Below are positions 47,911-55,712 of a stretch of DNA of 64,000 nucleotides, piece by piece. Positions within the stretch are counted from its first letter, which is position 1. Each line of letters starts with the position of its first letter. Both the position numbers and the translations under genes were made by a program. The notes under the pieces were generated by a model. The model ran no database searches, was not told where the DNA came from, and was given only the letters and a program-made list of their open reading frames with translations. Origin of the DNA: Prauserella marina (lineage in GTDB: Bacteria; Actinomycetota; Actinomycetes; Mycobacteriales; Pseudonocardiaceae); assembly GCF_002240355.1 (NCBI RefSeq), contig NZ_CP016353.1:3460501-3524500 (forward strand), written 5' to 3'.

Positions 47911-48704
47911 AGTCCCACCTGACTGTCCACTGTGGACTGCACAGACTCCTCGGCGGGTTCGCCGCCGATGTGGCTGTAGATCTCGTCGCGCAGCGCCATC
48001 AGCTCCGGCGAGTCGAGTTCACGTGGCCGCTCGCCGTCGACCGTCCACGTACGCGCGATCCGGCCGGGGCCCGGCGTGAGCAACACGATGCGGTCGGCGA
48101 GCACGATCGCCTCGGCCACGTCGTGTGTCACGAACACGACCGTCCGCTTGTGCTCCGACCACAACCGGAGCAGATCCCGCTGCAACTGCAACCTGGTGAG
48201 GTGATCGACGGCGCCGAACGGCTCGTCCATGAGCAGCACATCTGGCTCGGTCGCCAGCGCTCTCGCGATACCGACCCGCTGCCGCATGCCACCGGAGAGC
48301 TGGCGCGGGTACTTCGGGCCCGCGTCCGGCAGCCCCACCAGCTCCAGGTGCTCTTGCGCGACGGTCTTGCGCCGCGCCTTCGGCACCCCGGCCAGTTCCA
48401 GTCCCAGCTCGACGTTGCGGGCCACCGTGCGCCACGGGTAGAGCGAGGGATCCTGGAACACCATGCCGATCTTCTCGTTCGGCTCCGTGATCAGTTCCTG
48501 TCCCAAGTGGACGGTTCCGGACGTCGGATTCTGCAACCCCGCCATGATCTCCAGCAGGGTGCTCTTGCCGCAGCCACTCCTGCCGAGCAGGACGACGAAC
48601 TCGCCTTCCTCGACGGTGAGCCGGATGTCGTCGAGTGCCCTGACCGGCGACGACGAACCGTCGAAGGTCTTGGACACCCCCTCGATGGTGAAACCGCCGC
48701 TCAC
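47907..48704 (-). CDS. NitT/TauT-type ABC transporter ATPase
   Basis: 265 residues, GTG 48704 overlapping the binding-protein stop. Walker A LGRSGCGKSTLLEI, Q-loop FQDPSLYPWRTVARN, signature LSGGMRQRVGIARAL, Walker B VLLMDEPFGAVD and H-loop VTHDVAEAI are complete. SsuB/TauB-like family: uptake of sulfonates, nitrate, or aromatic and pyrimidine-type compounds. It energises the permease at 49732 with the lipoprotein at 48701. Confidence 0.93.
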   Translation of the reverse strand: MSGGFTIEGVSKTFDGSSSPVRALDDIRLTVEEGEFVVLLGRSGCGKSTLLEIMAGLQNPTSGTVHLGQELITEPNEKIGMVFQDPSLYPWRTVARNVELGLELAGVPKARRKTVAQEHLELVGLPDAGPKYPRQLSGGMRQRVGIARALATEPDVLLMDEPFGAVDHLTRLQLQRDLLRLWSEHKRTVVFVTHDVAEAIVLADRIVLLTPGPGRIARTWTVDGERPRELDSPELMALRDEIYSHIGGEPAEESVQSTVDSQVGL

Positions 48705-49696
48705 TTGGCTTCCCCTCCGGAGAGCTGCGCGACATCGGGCATGTACGAGGTGTCGACGACCTCGCCGGTGTCGTAGATCTCGTCCTGGAAACCGAGGTCC
48801 CGCTGGATCTCCTGCGTCTTGCGAAGCGCGTCCTGGTCGACCTGCGGGTTGTTCTCCCAGATCGGCTCCTCCCGCTCCAGCGCGCTGTCCTGCACCTCGG
48901 CAGGCACCTTGATCTGCTCGATGGCGTAATCGCGGAATTCGGACCGGTTTTCCTTCGCGTAAATCGCGGAGCGGAAGTACGCCTTCAGGAAGGACTTCAG
49001 GACATCGGGGTTCTCAGTGGCGAACTGGGTTCCGGTGATCTCGACTCCGGTGTGGAAGTCGGGCAGGTAGTCCCAGCCCTTCGCCAGCAGCGTACCGACG
49101 CCGTTGGCCTCGGCGAGCGAGACGAACGGCTCGTGGATGATCGTCGCGTCGACCTGGCCGCTCTCCAGCGCCGCGTACGCGGGCTGGTAGGCGCCCGTGG
49201 CCACCAGTGTCACGTCGGACTCGCTGATGTTGTGCTCCCGCAGGATGTACTTGGTGTACACCTCCATACCGGAGCCCTTACGGCCGATGCCGATCCGCTT
49301 GCCCTTGAGGTCCTCGATGCTCGTCGCGTTCTCCCCGCCGATGAGATAGAACGGGCCCTTCGTCCGGTACATCGAGGACACGATCTTGATGGGCGCCGAC
49401 TTTCCGGCCGCGATCACCGCGGAGGTGGTGTCGGAGTCGGCGATCTGCACGTCACCACTGCTGACCAGACCGACGGGGTCCTTCGACTCCACGAACGTGA
49501 CTTCGAGACCCTCTTCTTCGAAGAATCCCTTCACGTCACCGAACTTCGCCGGCAATCCACTCGGGCCGGGGAACGACGCGTAGGTGATCTTGGTGAGCCC
49601 GTCGGCGGTTTGCTCGACTCCCTGCGCGCACGCGGTGAGCGCCAGCATGACCACGGCGAACAGCGCTCCCGCCGCCACCTTTGTCCTGCGTGTCAT
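48701..49696 (-). CDS. NitT/TauT-type ABC substrate-binding lipoprotein
   Basis: 331 residues from ATG 49696 with GGAGGCC upstream. Signal peptide with lipobox (VVMLALTAC, Cys about residue 23). The body has the NMT1/SsuA-like fold: KITYASFPGPSGLPAKFGDVKGFFEEEGLEVTFVES, IADSDTTSAVIAAGKSAPIKIVSSM, LKGKRIGIGRKGSGMEVYTKYILREHNI and VDATIIHEPFVSLAEANGVG. Family members bind sulfonates, nitrate or small aromatic compounds; the ligand cannot be told from sequence. It is the middle gene of the importer operon. Confidence 0.92.
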   Translation of the reverse strand: MTRRTKVAAGALFAVVMLALTACAQGVEQTADGLTKITYASFPGPSGLPAKFGDVKGFFEEEGLEVTFVESKDPVGLVSSGDVQIADSDTTSAVIAAGKSAPIKIVSSMYRTKGPFYLIGGENATSIEDLKGKRIGIGRKGSGMEVYTKYILREHNISESDVTLVATGAYQPAYAALESGQVDATIIHEPFVSLAEANGVGTLLAKGWDYLPDFHTGVEITGTQFATENPDVLKSFLKAYFRSAIYAKENRSEFRDYAIEQIKVPAEVQDSALEREEPIWENNPQVDQDALRKTQEIQRDLGFQDEIYDTGEVVDTSYMPDVAQLSGGEAK

Positions 49697-49731
49697 GTTG
49701 GGGCCTCCTTTTCGAGGGGTCACGTTCTCGC

Positions 49732-50544
49732 TCACTTCAGCCTTGACTGGCGCGGGCGCCACTTGAGGAACACCCGCTTCTCCAAGAAGTCGATGAAGCT
49801 GACGCTGACCACGGATACGAGCGTGATCAGGATGATGAAGGCGAACGCCTTCGGCGTGTCGTACAGCGACGTTGCCTCGGTGAGGCCGTTGCCCAGCCCC
49901 GCCTCCGACGCGATCATCTCGCCGAAGATCGCTCCGACGATGGCATGCGCGGCCTCGACGCGCAGCGCGGCGAAGATCGTCGGCACCGCGGAGGGCAGGA
50001 TCACCTTGATGATCACCTGCAACCTGCTCGCTCTGAACGAGCGCGCGACCTTGAGGTGCTCGGCCGCCGTCTGTTTCACACCGGCGACCGTGTTGTAAAC
50101 GATCGGGAAGAAGCAGAACAGGAAGACGATGACGACCTTGTGTCCGAGGCCGAGGCCGAGCCACAGGGTCAGCAGCGGGATGATCGTGACCTTCGGCACC
50201 GCCATCAACGCGGCGAGGAACGGGCGGAAGAACTCCTCGGCGAGCGGGACGAGCGCGAGGAAAAGCCCGAAGGTGATGCCTGCCGCGACGGCGAGCAGGT
50301 ACCCGTAGAGGAATTCCTGGAGGGTCACCGCGAGGTTGGCGTAGAAGTCGCTCTCACCGCTCAGCAGCAACCAGACCTCGTCGCCGACGTCGGACGGCGC
50401 GGGCAGGTAGAGGGCGGACACCACGCCACCGCGAACCAGCGCCTCGCACAACACGAGCACGCCGACCACCAGGGCCACCTGGCCCGCGAGCAGCCCGGCC
50501 CTGCGCCGCCGGGCCGAAGGTGGTTCGGTGCGCGATGTCGCCAT
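49732..50544 (-). CDS. NitT/TauT-type ABC transporter permease
   Basis: 270 residues, ATG 50544. Six or so membrane segments, with the EAA-type loop near the C-terminus (SFRASRLQVIIKVILPSAVPTIFAALRVEAAHAIVGAIFGEMIASEAGLG), as in SsuC/TauC proteins. It is the first gene of the ABC-amidohydrolase-VOC-LLM operon. The 285-bp region upstream is shared with the divergent GntR gene. Confidence 0.92.
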   Translation of the reverse strand: MATSRTEPPSARRRRAGLLAGQVALVVGVLVLCEALVRGGVVSALYLPAPSDVGDEVWLLLSGESDFYANLAVTLQEFLYGYLLAVAAGITFGLFLALVPLAEEFFRPFLAALMAVPKVTIIPLLTLWLGLGLGHKVVIVFLFCFFPIVYNTVAGVKQTAAEHLKVARSFRASRLQVIIKVILPSAVPTIFAALRVEAAHAIVGAIFGEMIASEAGLGNGLTEATSLYDTPKAFAFIILITLVSVVSVSFIDFLEKRVFLKWRPRQSRLK

Positions 50545-50690
50545 CGTTTCTCCGTCGCGAAAACAAGTAAGGGCTGCTGCCCGGTCAATGGGATTGAGGG
50601 CGAGCCTCTTCGCCGCCCACTCGCCGTGGTCACCCAGGGCAACCAGCGCAACGTCACGCTAGGCAGGCTGTTGTGTACGTGTCAAACCGT

Positions 50691-50798
50691 TGTGTATCCA
50701 TCCTGCGATGTGGACACCGGGTGAGCGCCGTCGCATCACTTACTAACGTCACGAACAATTTTCGTGCTGTTATCGCGCACCGTCAGAATGGATACACT
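50691..50798. promoter_or_regulatory. Candidate GntR operator pair in divergent promoter
   Basis: TGTGTATCCA at 50691-50700 and its near-inverse TGGATACAC at 50789-50797 (nine of ten bases) flank an AT-richer stretch between the permease and GntR genes. A further TTGTGTAC lies at 50671. FCD-type GntR proteins bind short inverted repeats of this style. The second copy also looks like a -10 element (GATACACT). Assignment to the adjacent regulator is by position only. Confidence 0.45.
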
Positions 50799-50829
50799 GT
50801 GCGCAACCCCGAATCCCTGGAAGGTCAGC

Positions 50830-51558
50830 ATGGCTAGGCAGGAAGATGCCGCCACGGCACAACACCAGCGGTTGCGCCGCATGATCATCGAACGCGAGCT
50901 GCCACCTGGCAGCGTCCTGCTGGAGACTCCGCTGTCCCAGCGGCTCGGCGTCTCCAGGACCCCCGTCAGGGAAGCACTCGCGCGGCTGGCTCAGGAAGGA
51001 CTGATCACCCGCCGGACTCGCGGCTACGTCGTACACGAACTGAGCCCCGAAGAGATCATCGAGGTGTTCGACGCGCGCATCGTGCTGGAGTGCGCCGTGG
51101 CCGAGCGCGCCGCGACTGCGGCGGACGACCTCCAGCTCACCCACCTCGAACAACTCACCGAGGAATTGGACGCGCTGGTCAAGAAACTGTGGACCGCGAC
51201 GAGCAGCGGCGACGAGCCGGCCGCTGACGCGATCAGGGCCGCCATCAGGCCACTCAACGTCGCGTGGCACCACGCGCTCCGCGCGTGCGGCAAGAACCGC
51301 ACCCTGGCGAAGCTGCTGGAACAGGTCCTCGACGTACAGAAGATCTACAACCCGCTGATGCGCCAGCACGATGTCGAGGAAATCGCGCTGGGGCAACGGC
51401 AGCACAACGAGATCGTCACCGCCCTGCGCAGGCGGGACCCCGTGACCGCCCGTGAAGTGATGGCACGCCACCTGACCACGGTCAGGCAGAGCAAGGTCGC
51501 CGAGTTCGCCCGTACCTTGCGACACGACGCACAGGGCGAGCGGGCACACACCGGTTGA
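50830..51558 (+). CDS. GntR-family regulator with FCD domain
   Basis: 242 residues from ATG 50830 (GGAAGG upstream); the in-frame ATG at 50764 lies before the likely promoter. Winged helix: LRRMIIERELPPGSVLLETPLSQRLGVSRTPVREALARLAQEGLITRRTRGYVV. The helical FCD ligand domain runs from about residue 75 to 225, with the IIEVFDARIVLECAVAERAA start and RQHNEIVTALRRRDPVTAREVMARHL end. It is divergent from the NitT-type importer operon and probably controls it in response to the substrate. Confidence 0.9.
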   Translation: MARQEDAATAQHQRLRRMIIERELPPGSVLLETPLSQRLGVSRTPVREALARLAQEGLITRRTRGYVVHELSPEEIIEVFDARIVLECAVAERAATAADDLQLTHLEQLTEELDALVKKLWTATSSGDEPAADAIRAAIRPLNVAWHHALRACGKNRTLAKLLEQVLDVQKIYNPLMRQHDVEEIALGQRQHNEIVTALRRRDPVTAREVMARHLTTVRQSKVAEFARTLRHDAQGERAHTG

Positions 51559-51579
51559 GGCGACGACAAGCCACCGGAC

Positions 51580-52401
51580 TCACCCCGAGTGCTGCGCGGC
51601 CTTCGAGTTCTTGCCCGCTCGCAGGTCGTCGTCGGTAAGTACCCCGTCGACGACCTGGCCCGCTACATCGGCAAGCAGGATCCTGTTTCGCCGCGCGAAA
51701 CCACGCAGCAGCTCGAAGGCCGCCGACGGTGACACCCCCAGCCGCGCGGCGAGCGCGCCTTTTGCCTGCTCGATGAGTACTCGTGAATCGAGGGCCCGCT
51801 GTAGTTGATCCGCCTTCTCCGCGCCCGCGTTCAACGCACGGCGATCGAGGATGCCGATCGCGGCGAGCCTGACGAGAACCGCGGCGAGCGCGTACTCGTC
51901 GTCGCCGATCTGCTCGCCTTCGGCTCCGAGGAAGACGACGGCACCGAGGACGGCGTCCTGGCGGCGAACCGGCAACACCGTGACCGTCCGATACCCCGCG
52001 TCCGTCGCGGCGAGGCAATACCGCGGCCATCTCGCGGTGAGCGCGGGAAGAAAGCCACGCCGCAGTTCGCCGCCATCGGCGAACCCCGACGTGCACGGCC
52101 CCTCAGCGAGCCGCGTCTCCGCGGCGAGCAACCGGGCGGCCCGCTGGCTGCCCGCCGCGCCTATGGTGAGCGAACCCGACTCGTCGGCAAGCAGGATCCC
52201 CGCTTCGAGTGGGCCGACCAGCTCCGTCAGTCTGGCCGTCACCGCGGTGGCGTAGTCGGCGTCGCCGACACCGGCGTCGAGGGCATCGGCAAGCTCGGTC
52301 ATCGCTTCGGCAAGCCACAACATCCCGTCGCCCAACAACCTCACGACTCCTTCGTCGTCCCCAGCACGAGGCGGGGCTGAGGCTCGTGAGGCTTCCGGCA
52401 C
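51580..52401 (-). CDS. GAF-ANTAR transcription antitermination regulator
   Basis: 273 residues, GTG 52401. A GAF domain (about residues 25-195: LTELVGPLEAGILLADESGSLTIGAAGSQRAARLLAAE, VLPVRRQDAVLGAVVFLGAE) is followed by an ANTAR RNA-binding domain (about 205-260: ALDSRVLIEQAKGALAARLGVSPSAAFELLRGFARRNR). Proteins of this type bind leader-RNA hairpins and prevent termination in response to a signal. It is convergent with the GntR gene, 21 bp apart. No obvious target is in the window. Confidence 0.9.
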   Translation of the reverse strand: MPEASRASAPPRAGDDEGVVRLLGDGMLWLAEAMTELADALDAGVGDADYATAVTARLTELVGPLEAGILLADESGSLTIGAAGSQRAARLLAAETRLAEGPCTSGFADGGELRRGFLPALTARWPRYCLAATDAGYRTVTVLPVRRQDAVLGAVVFLGAEGEQIGDDEYALAAVLVRLAAIGILDRRALNAGAEKADQLQRALDSRVLIEQAKGALAARLGVSPSAAFELLRGFARRNRILLADVAGQVVDGVLTDDDLRAGKNSKAAQHSG

Positions 52402-52736
52402 CCGCGTTGGCGGGCGGTGCCCGCGTCCGGCCCATGCCCAGAGCCGATGCTACACACGCGGTCACCGCACGGCTACGGGCTCCGGCGGCCACTGAAAAGC
52501 TGCTCAGCGGAGCACATGACGACAGCCGGTGCGCCTCGCGAGTAAGGCATCGCGTGGCACCATCCTCGCGGGTCGGTGCGCGTGTGTCTTTTGTGGACGA
52601 TGAAGCGGGAGAGCGAGATGGCGCCCACATTGCCAAGCCGTATAGGTTATTATACACCCGCCACGAGATGTTACTGAAGCCAATCGTCCACAGTGACCAC
52701 TGTGGACGATCAGCTCACGGTTGCCGGTTCCCCCGC
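52402..52736. other. Gene-free stretch with AT-rich promoter-like element
   Basis: No gene is seen. An unusually AT-rich element at 52640-52656 contains TATAGGTTATTATAC, which includes TATAAT on the minus strand (52649-52654), a possible promoter for the GAF-ANTAR gene, although its -35 is poor. The hairpin at 52683-52710 is listed separately. TGTGGACGAT occurs at 52591-52600 and again in that hairpin. Confidence 0.5.
52683..52710. terminator. Perfect 12-bp inverted repeat, likely terminator
   Basis: Arms ATCGTCCACAGT (52683-52694) and ACTGTGGACGAT (52699-52710) pair perfectly around GACC. It lies 27 bp beyond the stop of the small membrane protein on the minus strand, the right place for a hairpin terminator, but there is no T tract. 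An operator for an unknown regulator is the alternative. Confidence 0.6.
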
Positions 52737-52982
52737 TCAGATTCCGCGTCCCGGCTGAACCCGGTAACCACGTTCGCGTTCGTATCCCCGCTGCCGCCGG
52801 TACGCGGGCTCCCCCGCCGCACGCACCGGAGCCTGCCGCGTGGACGGCGCCGACGCGGGCGCGCGTCGCGCACGTGAAGGAACGCCGCGCTCGCGATCAC
52901 CGCGCCGGTCCCTGAGATCGGCCGCGCTCGCCGTGCCCAGCAGTGCCACGACCACCCCGAGTACCGCGATCCAGAACCACAT
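52737..52982 (-). CDS. Small single-span membrane protein with basic tail
   Basis: 81 residues from ATG 52982, with AAAAGGGGG three bases upstream. One hydrophobic helix at residues 2-20 (WFWIAVLGVVVALLGTASA) is followed by a strongly basic, Arg-rich tail with RRAPASAPSTRQAPVRA and repeated YRRQRGYERERGYR. The longer upstream frame has no ribosome site. It resembles the many small actinobacterial membrane proteins of unknown role. The positive tail would lie in the cytoplasm. Confidence 0.6.
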   Translation of the reverse strand: MWFWIAVLGVVVALLGTASAADLRDRRGDRERGVPSRARRAPASAPSTRQAPVRAAGEPAYRRQRGYERERGYRVQPGRGI

Positions 52983-53186
52983 GATGCCCCCTTTTCCGTG
53001 GTATGGAATCACTGTACCGGAAGGACAAACGTCGAGGTGGACAACTTTTCCGCCTGATGACACCGATTTCACGCCACCTCGGCCGGTCGCCAATACCGGA
53101 GATTTCCGTTGCCCGTCAAGCGTTCCCGGCCCCGAAGGGGACGACCTGTGATGGTCACCTCCTCCGCGGCCGACCGGGAACCCGTG

Positions 53187-53540
53187 TCACACCCTCGGCA
53201 GTTCCGGCCGGTCGATGACCCGCAGCCAGGTGCCGTCCGGCTGCTTGCGCACGACCTGAACCCTGGCTCCCACGTCGTCGGCCGACCGGGTCGAGGTCAG
53301 CGCGAGATCCCCGTACCGGACGGTCGGCAACGGCTCCTCCTCAGCGAACGGCCCTGGCACGGTGGCCAGCATCCGTTCGAGCACTCCCATGATGGCTTCC
53401 CTTCCCACCGTCACCGATCCCGGCGGGAACGCGATCACCGCGTCCGGCGCGTAGAGCATGGCCAGCCCTTCGGCATCGCCCGCGTTGGCCCTCTCGACGA
53501 ACAACCTCGTCACGTCCTCCGGCGCTGTGGCTCCGTTCAT
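53187..53540 (-). CDS. SnoaL/DUF4440-like small protein
   Basis: 117 residues from ATG 53540 with GGAAAGGAAG upstream. NTF2-like fold: APEDVTRLFVERANAGDAEGLAMLYAPDAVIAFPPGSVTVGREAIMGVLERML, then ARVQVVRKQPDGTWLRVIDRPELPRV. This is the common YybH/DUF4440 pattern of proteins of unknown function, some of which are ketosteroid-isomerase-like. It is divergent from the LysR gene (101 bp), a typical LysR-target arrangement. Confidence 0.85.
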   Translation of the reverse strand: MNGATAPEDVTRLFVERANAGDAEGLAMLYAPDAVIAFPPGSVTVGREAIMGVLERMLATVPGPFAEEEPLPTVRYGDLALTSTRSADDVGARVQVVRKQPDGTWLRVIDRPELPRV

Positions 53541-53641
53541 GGCTGCTTCCTTTCCTGGTTTCCGTGTTGCGGCTTCCACCGTGCGCCCGCCAGAGCCATA
53601 AGTCCAAGACACAGTAAGTCTCGTTGCTAGAATCAGCGCTT

Positions 53642-54535
53642 ATGGAACTGCGGCAACTCGAGTACTTCGTGACGGTGGCCGAGGAGCGCAACTTCACCAG
53701 GGCCGCCGACAAGGTTCGCGTCGCGCAGCCGGGAGTCAGCGCGCAGATCAGGAGACTGGAACGGGAACTGGGGCAGCCACTGTTCGACCGGTCGGGTCGC
53801 ACGGTGCGGCTGACCGACGTCGGCGCGGCGGTACTTCCCTACGCCCGCGCCGCACTGGCGGCCGCGGAAGGCGCGCGCCTGGCCGTCGACGAATTCACCG
53901 GACTGCTCAGGGGGCATGTCGCGGTCGGAACCGTGACGTCGCACGACCTCGCCATCCCCGATCTGCTCGCCGAGTTCCACGACGCGCATCCCTCGGTGGA
54001 GATCACGCTGTCGGAAGGCAACTCCGGCGATCTGCTCGCCGGGCTCTTGGAAGGGACTCTCGACGCGGCGATCGTCAGCGCCGGGCGGCGCGACCCTCCC
54101 GGCATCGAGGCGCACGTCGTCACCGACGAGACCATCGTCGCCGCGGTCGGACACGACCACGAACTCGCCGCCCACGACGCGGTCACCCTCGACACCCTGC
54201 GCGGGCGGCCACTCATCAGCCTGCCGAGGGGAACCGGGCTGAGGACGTTGCTCGACGAGAGCTGCACGAGCCGAGGGTTCACCCCACACGTCGCGTTCGA
54301 AGCGAGCGATCCCGAGATGCTCGCCCAGCTCGCCCGCCGTGGTCTTGGCGCGGCCATCCTGCCTCGCACGTTCACCGAGAACCGGTCCGAATTCCTCAAG
54401 ACGGTCCGCATCGAAGCGCCTACGCTGCGTGGCCGTCTGCTGTTCGCGTGGCGCGCGGACGGCCCAAGCAGCCCGGCCGCTCGCGCGCTCGTCGACCGGG
54501 CTCGTGGCTATCTGCCCAAGCCAGGCGCATCATGA
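53642..54535 (+). CDS. LysR-family transcriptional regulator
   Basis: 297 residues. Winged HTH at the N-terminus (MELRQLEYFVTVAEERNFTRAADKVRVAQPGVSAQIRRLERELGQPLFDR split over helices), then the periplasmic-binding-like effector domain (HVAVGTVTSHDLAIPDLLAEFHDAHPSVEITLSEGNSGDLLAGLLEGTLDAAIV). It is divergent from the DUF4440-like gene and likely controls it and itself from the 101-bp gap. The effector is unknown. Confidence 0.92.
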   Translation: MELRQLEYFVTVAEERNFTRAADKVRVAQPGVSAQIRRLERELGQPLFDRSGRTVRLTDVGAAVLPYARAALAAAEGARLAVDEFTGLLRGHVAVGTVTSHDLAIPDLLAEFHDAHPSVEITLSEGNSGDLLAGLLEGTLDAAIVSAGRRDPPGIEAHVVTDETIVAAVGHDHELAAHDAVTLDTLRGRPLISLPRGTGLRTLLDESCTSRGFTPHVAFEASDPEMLAQLARRGLGAAILPRTFTENRSEFLKTVRIEAPTLRGRLLFAWRADGPSSPAARALVDRARGYLPKPGAS

Positions 54536-54682
54536 CGGGAGCGGCGCCACACTCCGCACACCCCGCAGACGTGCGGTGATCGCGCTGGTTAGACTCGATC
54601 ACTGATACGGAGAGTAACGCCACGACCAGCGCATATCGCCGCGACAACACAGTCAACCGCAGCCCACCCGCGAGGATCGATC

Positions 54683-55420
54683 ATGGTAGAGCCGTCCCCC
54701 AAGGTCGTTGTCGTCGTCCCGACGTACAACGAGCGGGAGAACCTCCCCATTCTCGTCGGCAAACTCACCGAGCTGCGGATGCCGAACCTGCACGTGCTGG
54801 TCGTCGACGACAACTCACCGGACGGCACGGGTGAGGCGGCCGACAAGCTCGCGGCGGACGCGCCGGACACCGTCGGCGTGCTGCACCGCACCGACAAGGA
54901 CGGGCTCGGCAGGGCCTACATCGCCGGAATCACCCGCGCACTCGACGAAGGCGCGGACATGGTGATTCAGATGGACGCCGATCTTTCCCACCCCACCGCG
55001 ACGATTCCGGTGATGGTCGAGGTGCTCTCCACCACCGACGCCGCCGTCGTGCTGGGTTCCCGCTACGTCGAAGGCGGTTCGACCGCCGCCGAATGGGCCT
55101 GGCACCGCAAGGCGCTGTCACTGTGGGCCAATTTCTACGTCAACGCGATTCTCCGGCTGAAGGTCAAGGACGCGACCGCGGGCTTCAAGGCGTGGAAGGC
55201 GGAGACCCTGCGGCGCATCGACCTTCCGTCGATCCGAAGCAACGGTTACTCGTTCCAGGTCGAGATGAACCACCGCACCGTCCGTTGTGGACTGAGGATT
55301 CACGAGGTGCCCATCAGGTTCGAGGAACGCGTCGACGGGACCTCGAAGATGAGCCTCGGCGTCCAGCTCGAATCGGCGCTCACCCCGTGGAAGCTGCTGT
55401 TCAGCAGGAAACCCCGCTAG
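54683..55420 (+). CDS. Polyprenol-phosphate mannosyltransferase (Ppm1/DPM1-like GT2)
   Basis: 245 residues. GT2 fold: VVVVVPTYNERENLPILVGKL, VLVVDDNSPDGTGEAADKL, DMVIQMDADLSHPTATIP (metal-binding DxD) and GSRYVEGGSTAAEW, then GLRIHEVPIRFEERVDGTSKM. This is the DPM1-type catalytic domain, which moves mannose from GDP-mannose to polyprenyl phosphate for lipoglycans and protein mannosylation. It ends at 245 residues, without the N-acyltransferase or membrane domains fused in some relatives. A TTAGACT near 54591 may be its -10. Confidence 0.92.
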   Translation: MVEPSPKVVVVVPTYNERENLPILVGKLTELRMPNLHVLVVDDNSPDGTGEAADKLAADAPDTVGVLHRTDKDGLGRAYIAGITRALDEGADMVIQMDADLSHPTATIPVMVEVLSTTDAAVVLGSRYVEGGSTAAEWAWHRKALSLWANFYVNAILRLKVKDATAGFKAWKAETLRRIDLPSIRSNGYSFQVEMNHRTVRCGLRIHEVPIRFEERVDGTSKMSLGVQLESALTPWKLLFSRKPR

Positions 55421-55463
55421 CGCGAGGTACTTTCGCGGGGCGAGCGGGCCTGTCGCCTCGCGG

Positions 55464-55526
55464 CAACGCGGATCTCGGCGTCCCGAGTGCGAATCTCGTC
55501 GTTCTGAGCGGGGGACTCGCGGTGGG
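55464..55526 (+). repeat. 21-bp tandem repeat array E
   Basis: Three 21-bp units start at 55464, 55485 and 55506, with CAACGCGGATCTCGGCGTCCC as the best copy; a fourth from 55527 is degenerate. Orientation is plus, toward the M24 gene. It sits between the mannosyltransferase stop and the next start, with no KstR2-type site nearby. Confidence 0.75.
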
Positions 55527-55712
55527 TTCAGCGGAAGTGAACGGTTCCCTGTACGGATTCTCCATGGACTCCCGTCGTCGCGGAGATCGACACTGACAAC
55601 CGTCACCGCGACGCCGCGAACCCTGGAGGACCTCATTTCCGCCGATGCCGATGTCAAAGCCCTTGGCGGGGCCGCCGATCCATCCTGGCTGACCGGCGAC
55701 ACGGTCGCCGCC

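Noticed and set aside
47920-47935. Short palindrome GTCCAC-T-GTGGAC and similar CCACAGTGG pieces at several places
   Set aside because: These short dyads occur inside and outside genes, including coding regions, with no constant position, so they are not treated as operators.
55093-55596. Frame reading through the end of the mannosyltransferase gene and repeat array E
   Set aside because: It is out of frame with the GT2 protein and has no motif; openness beyond 55420 comes from the repeat units.
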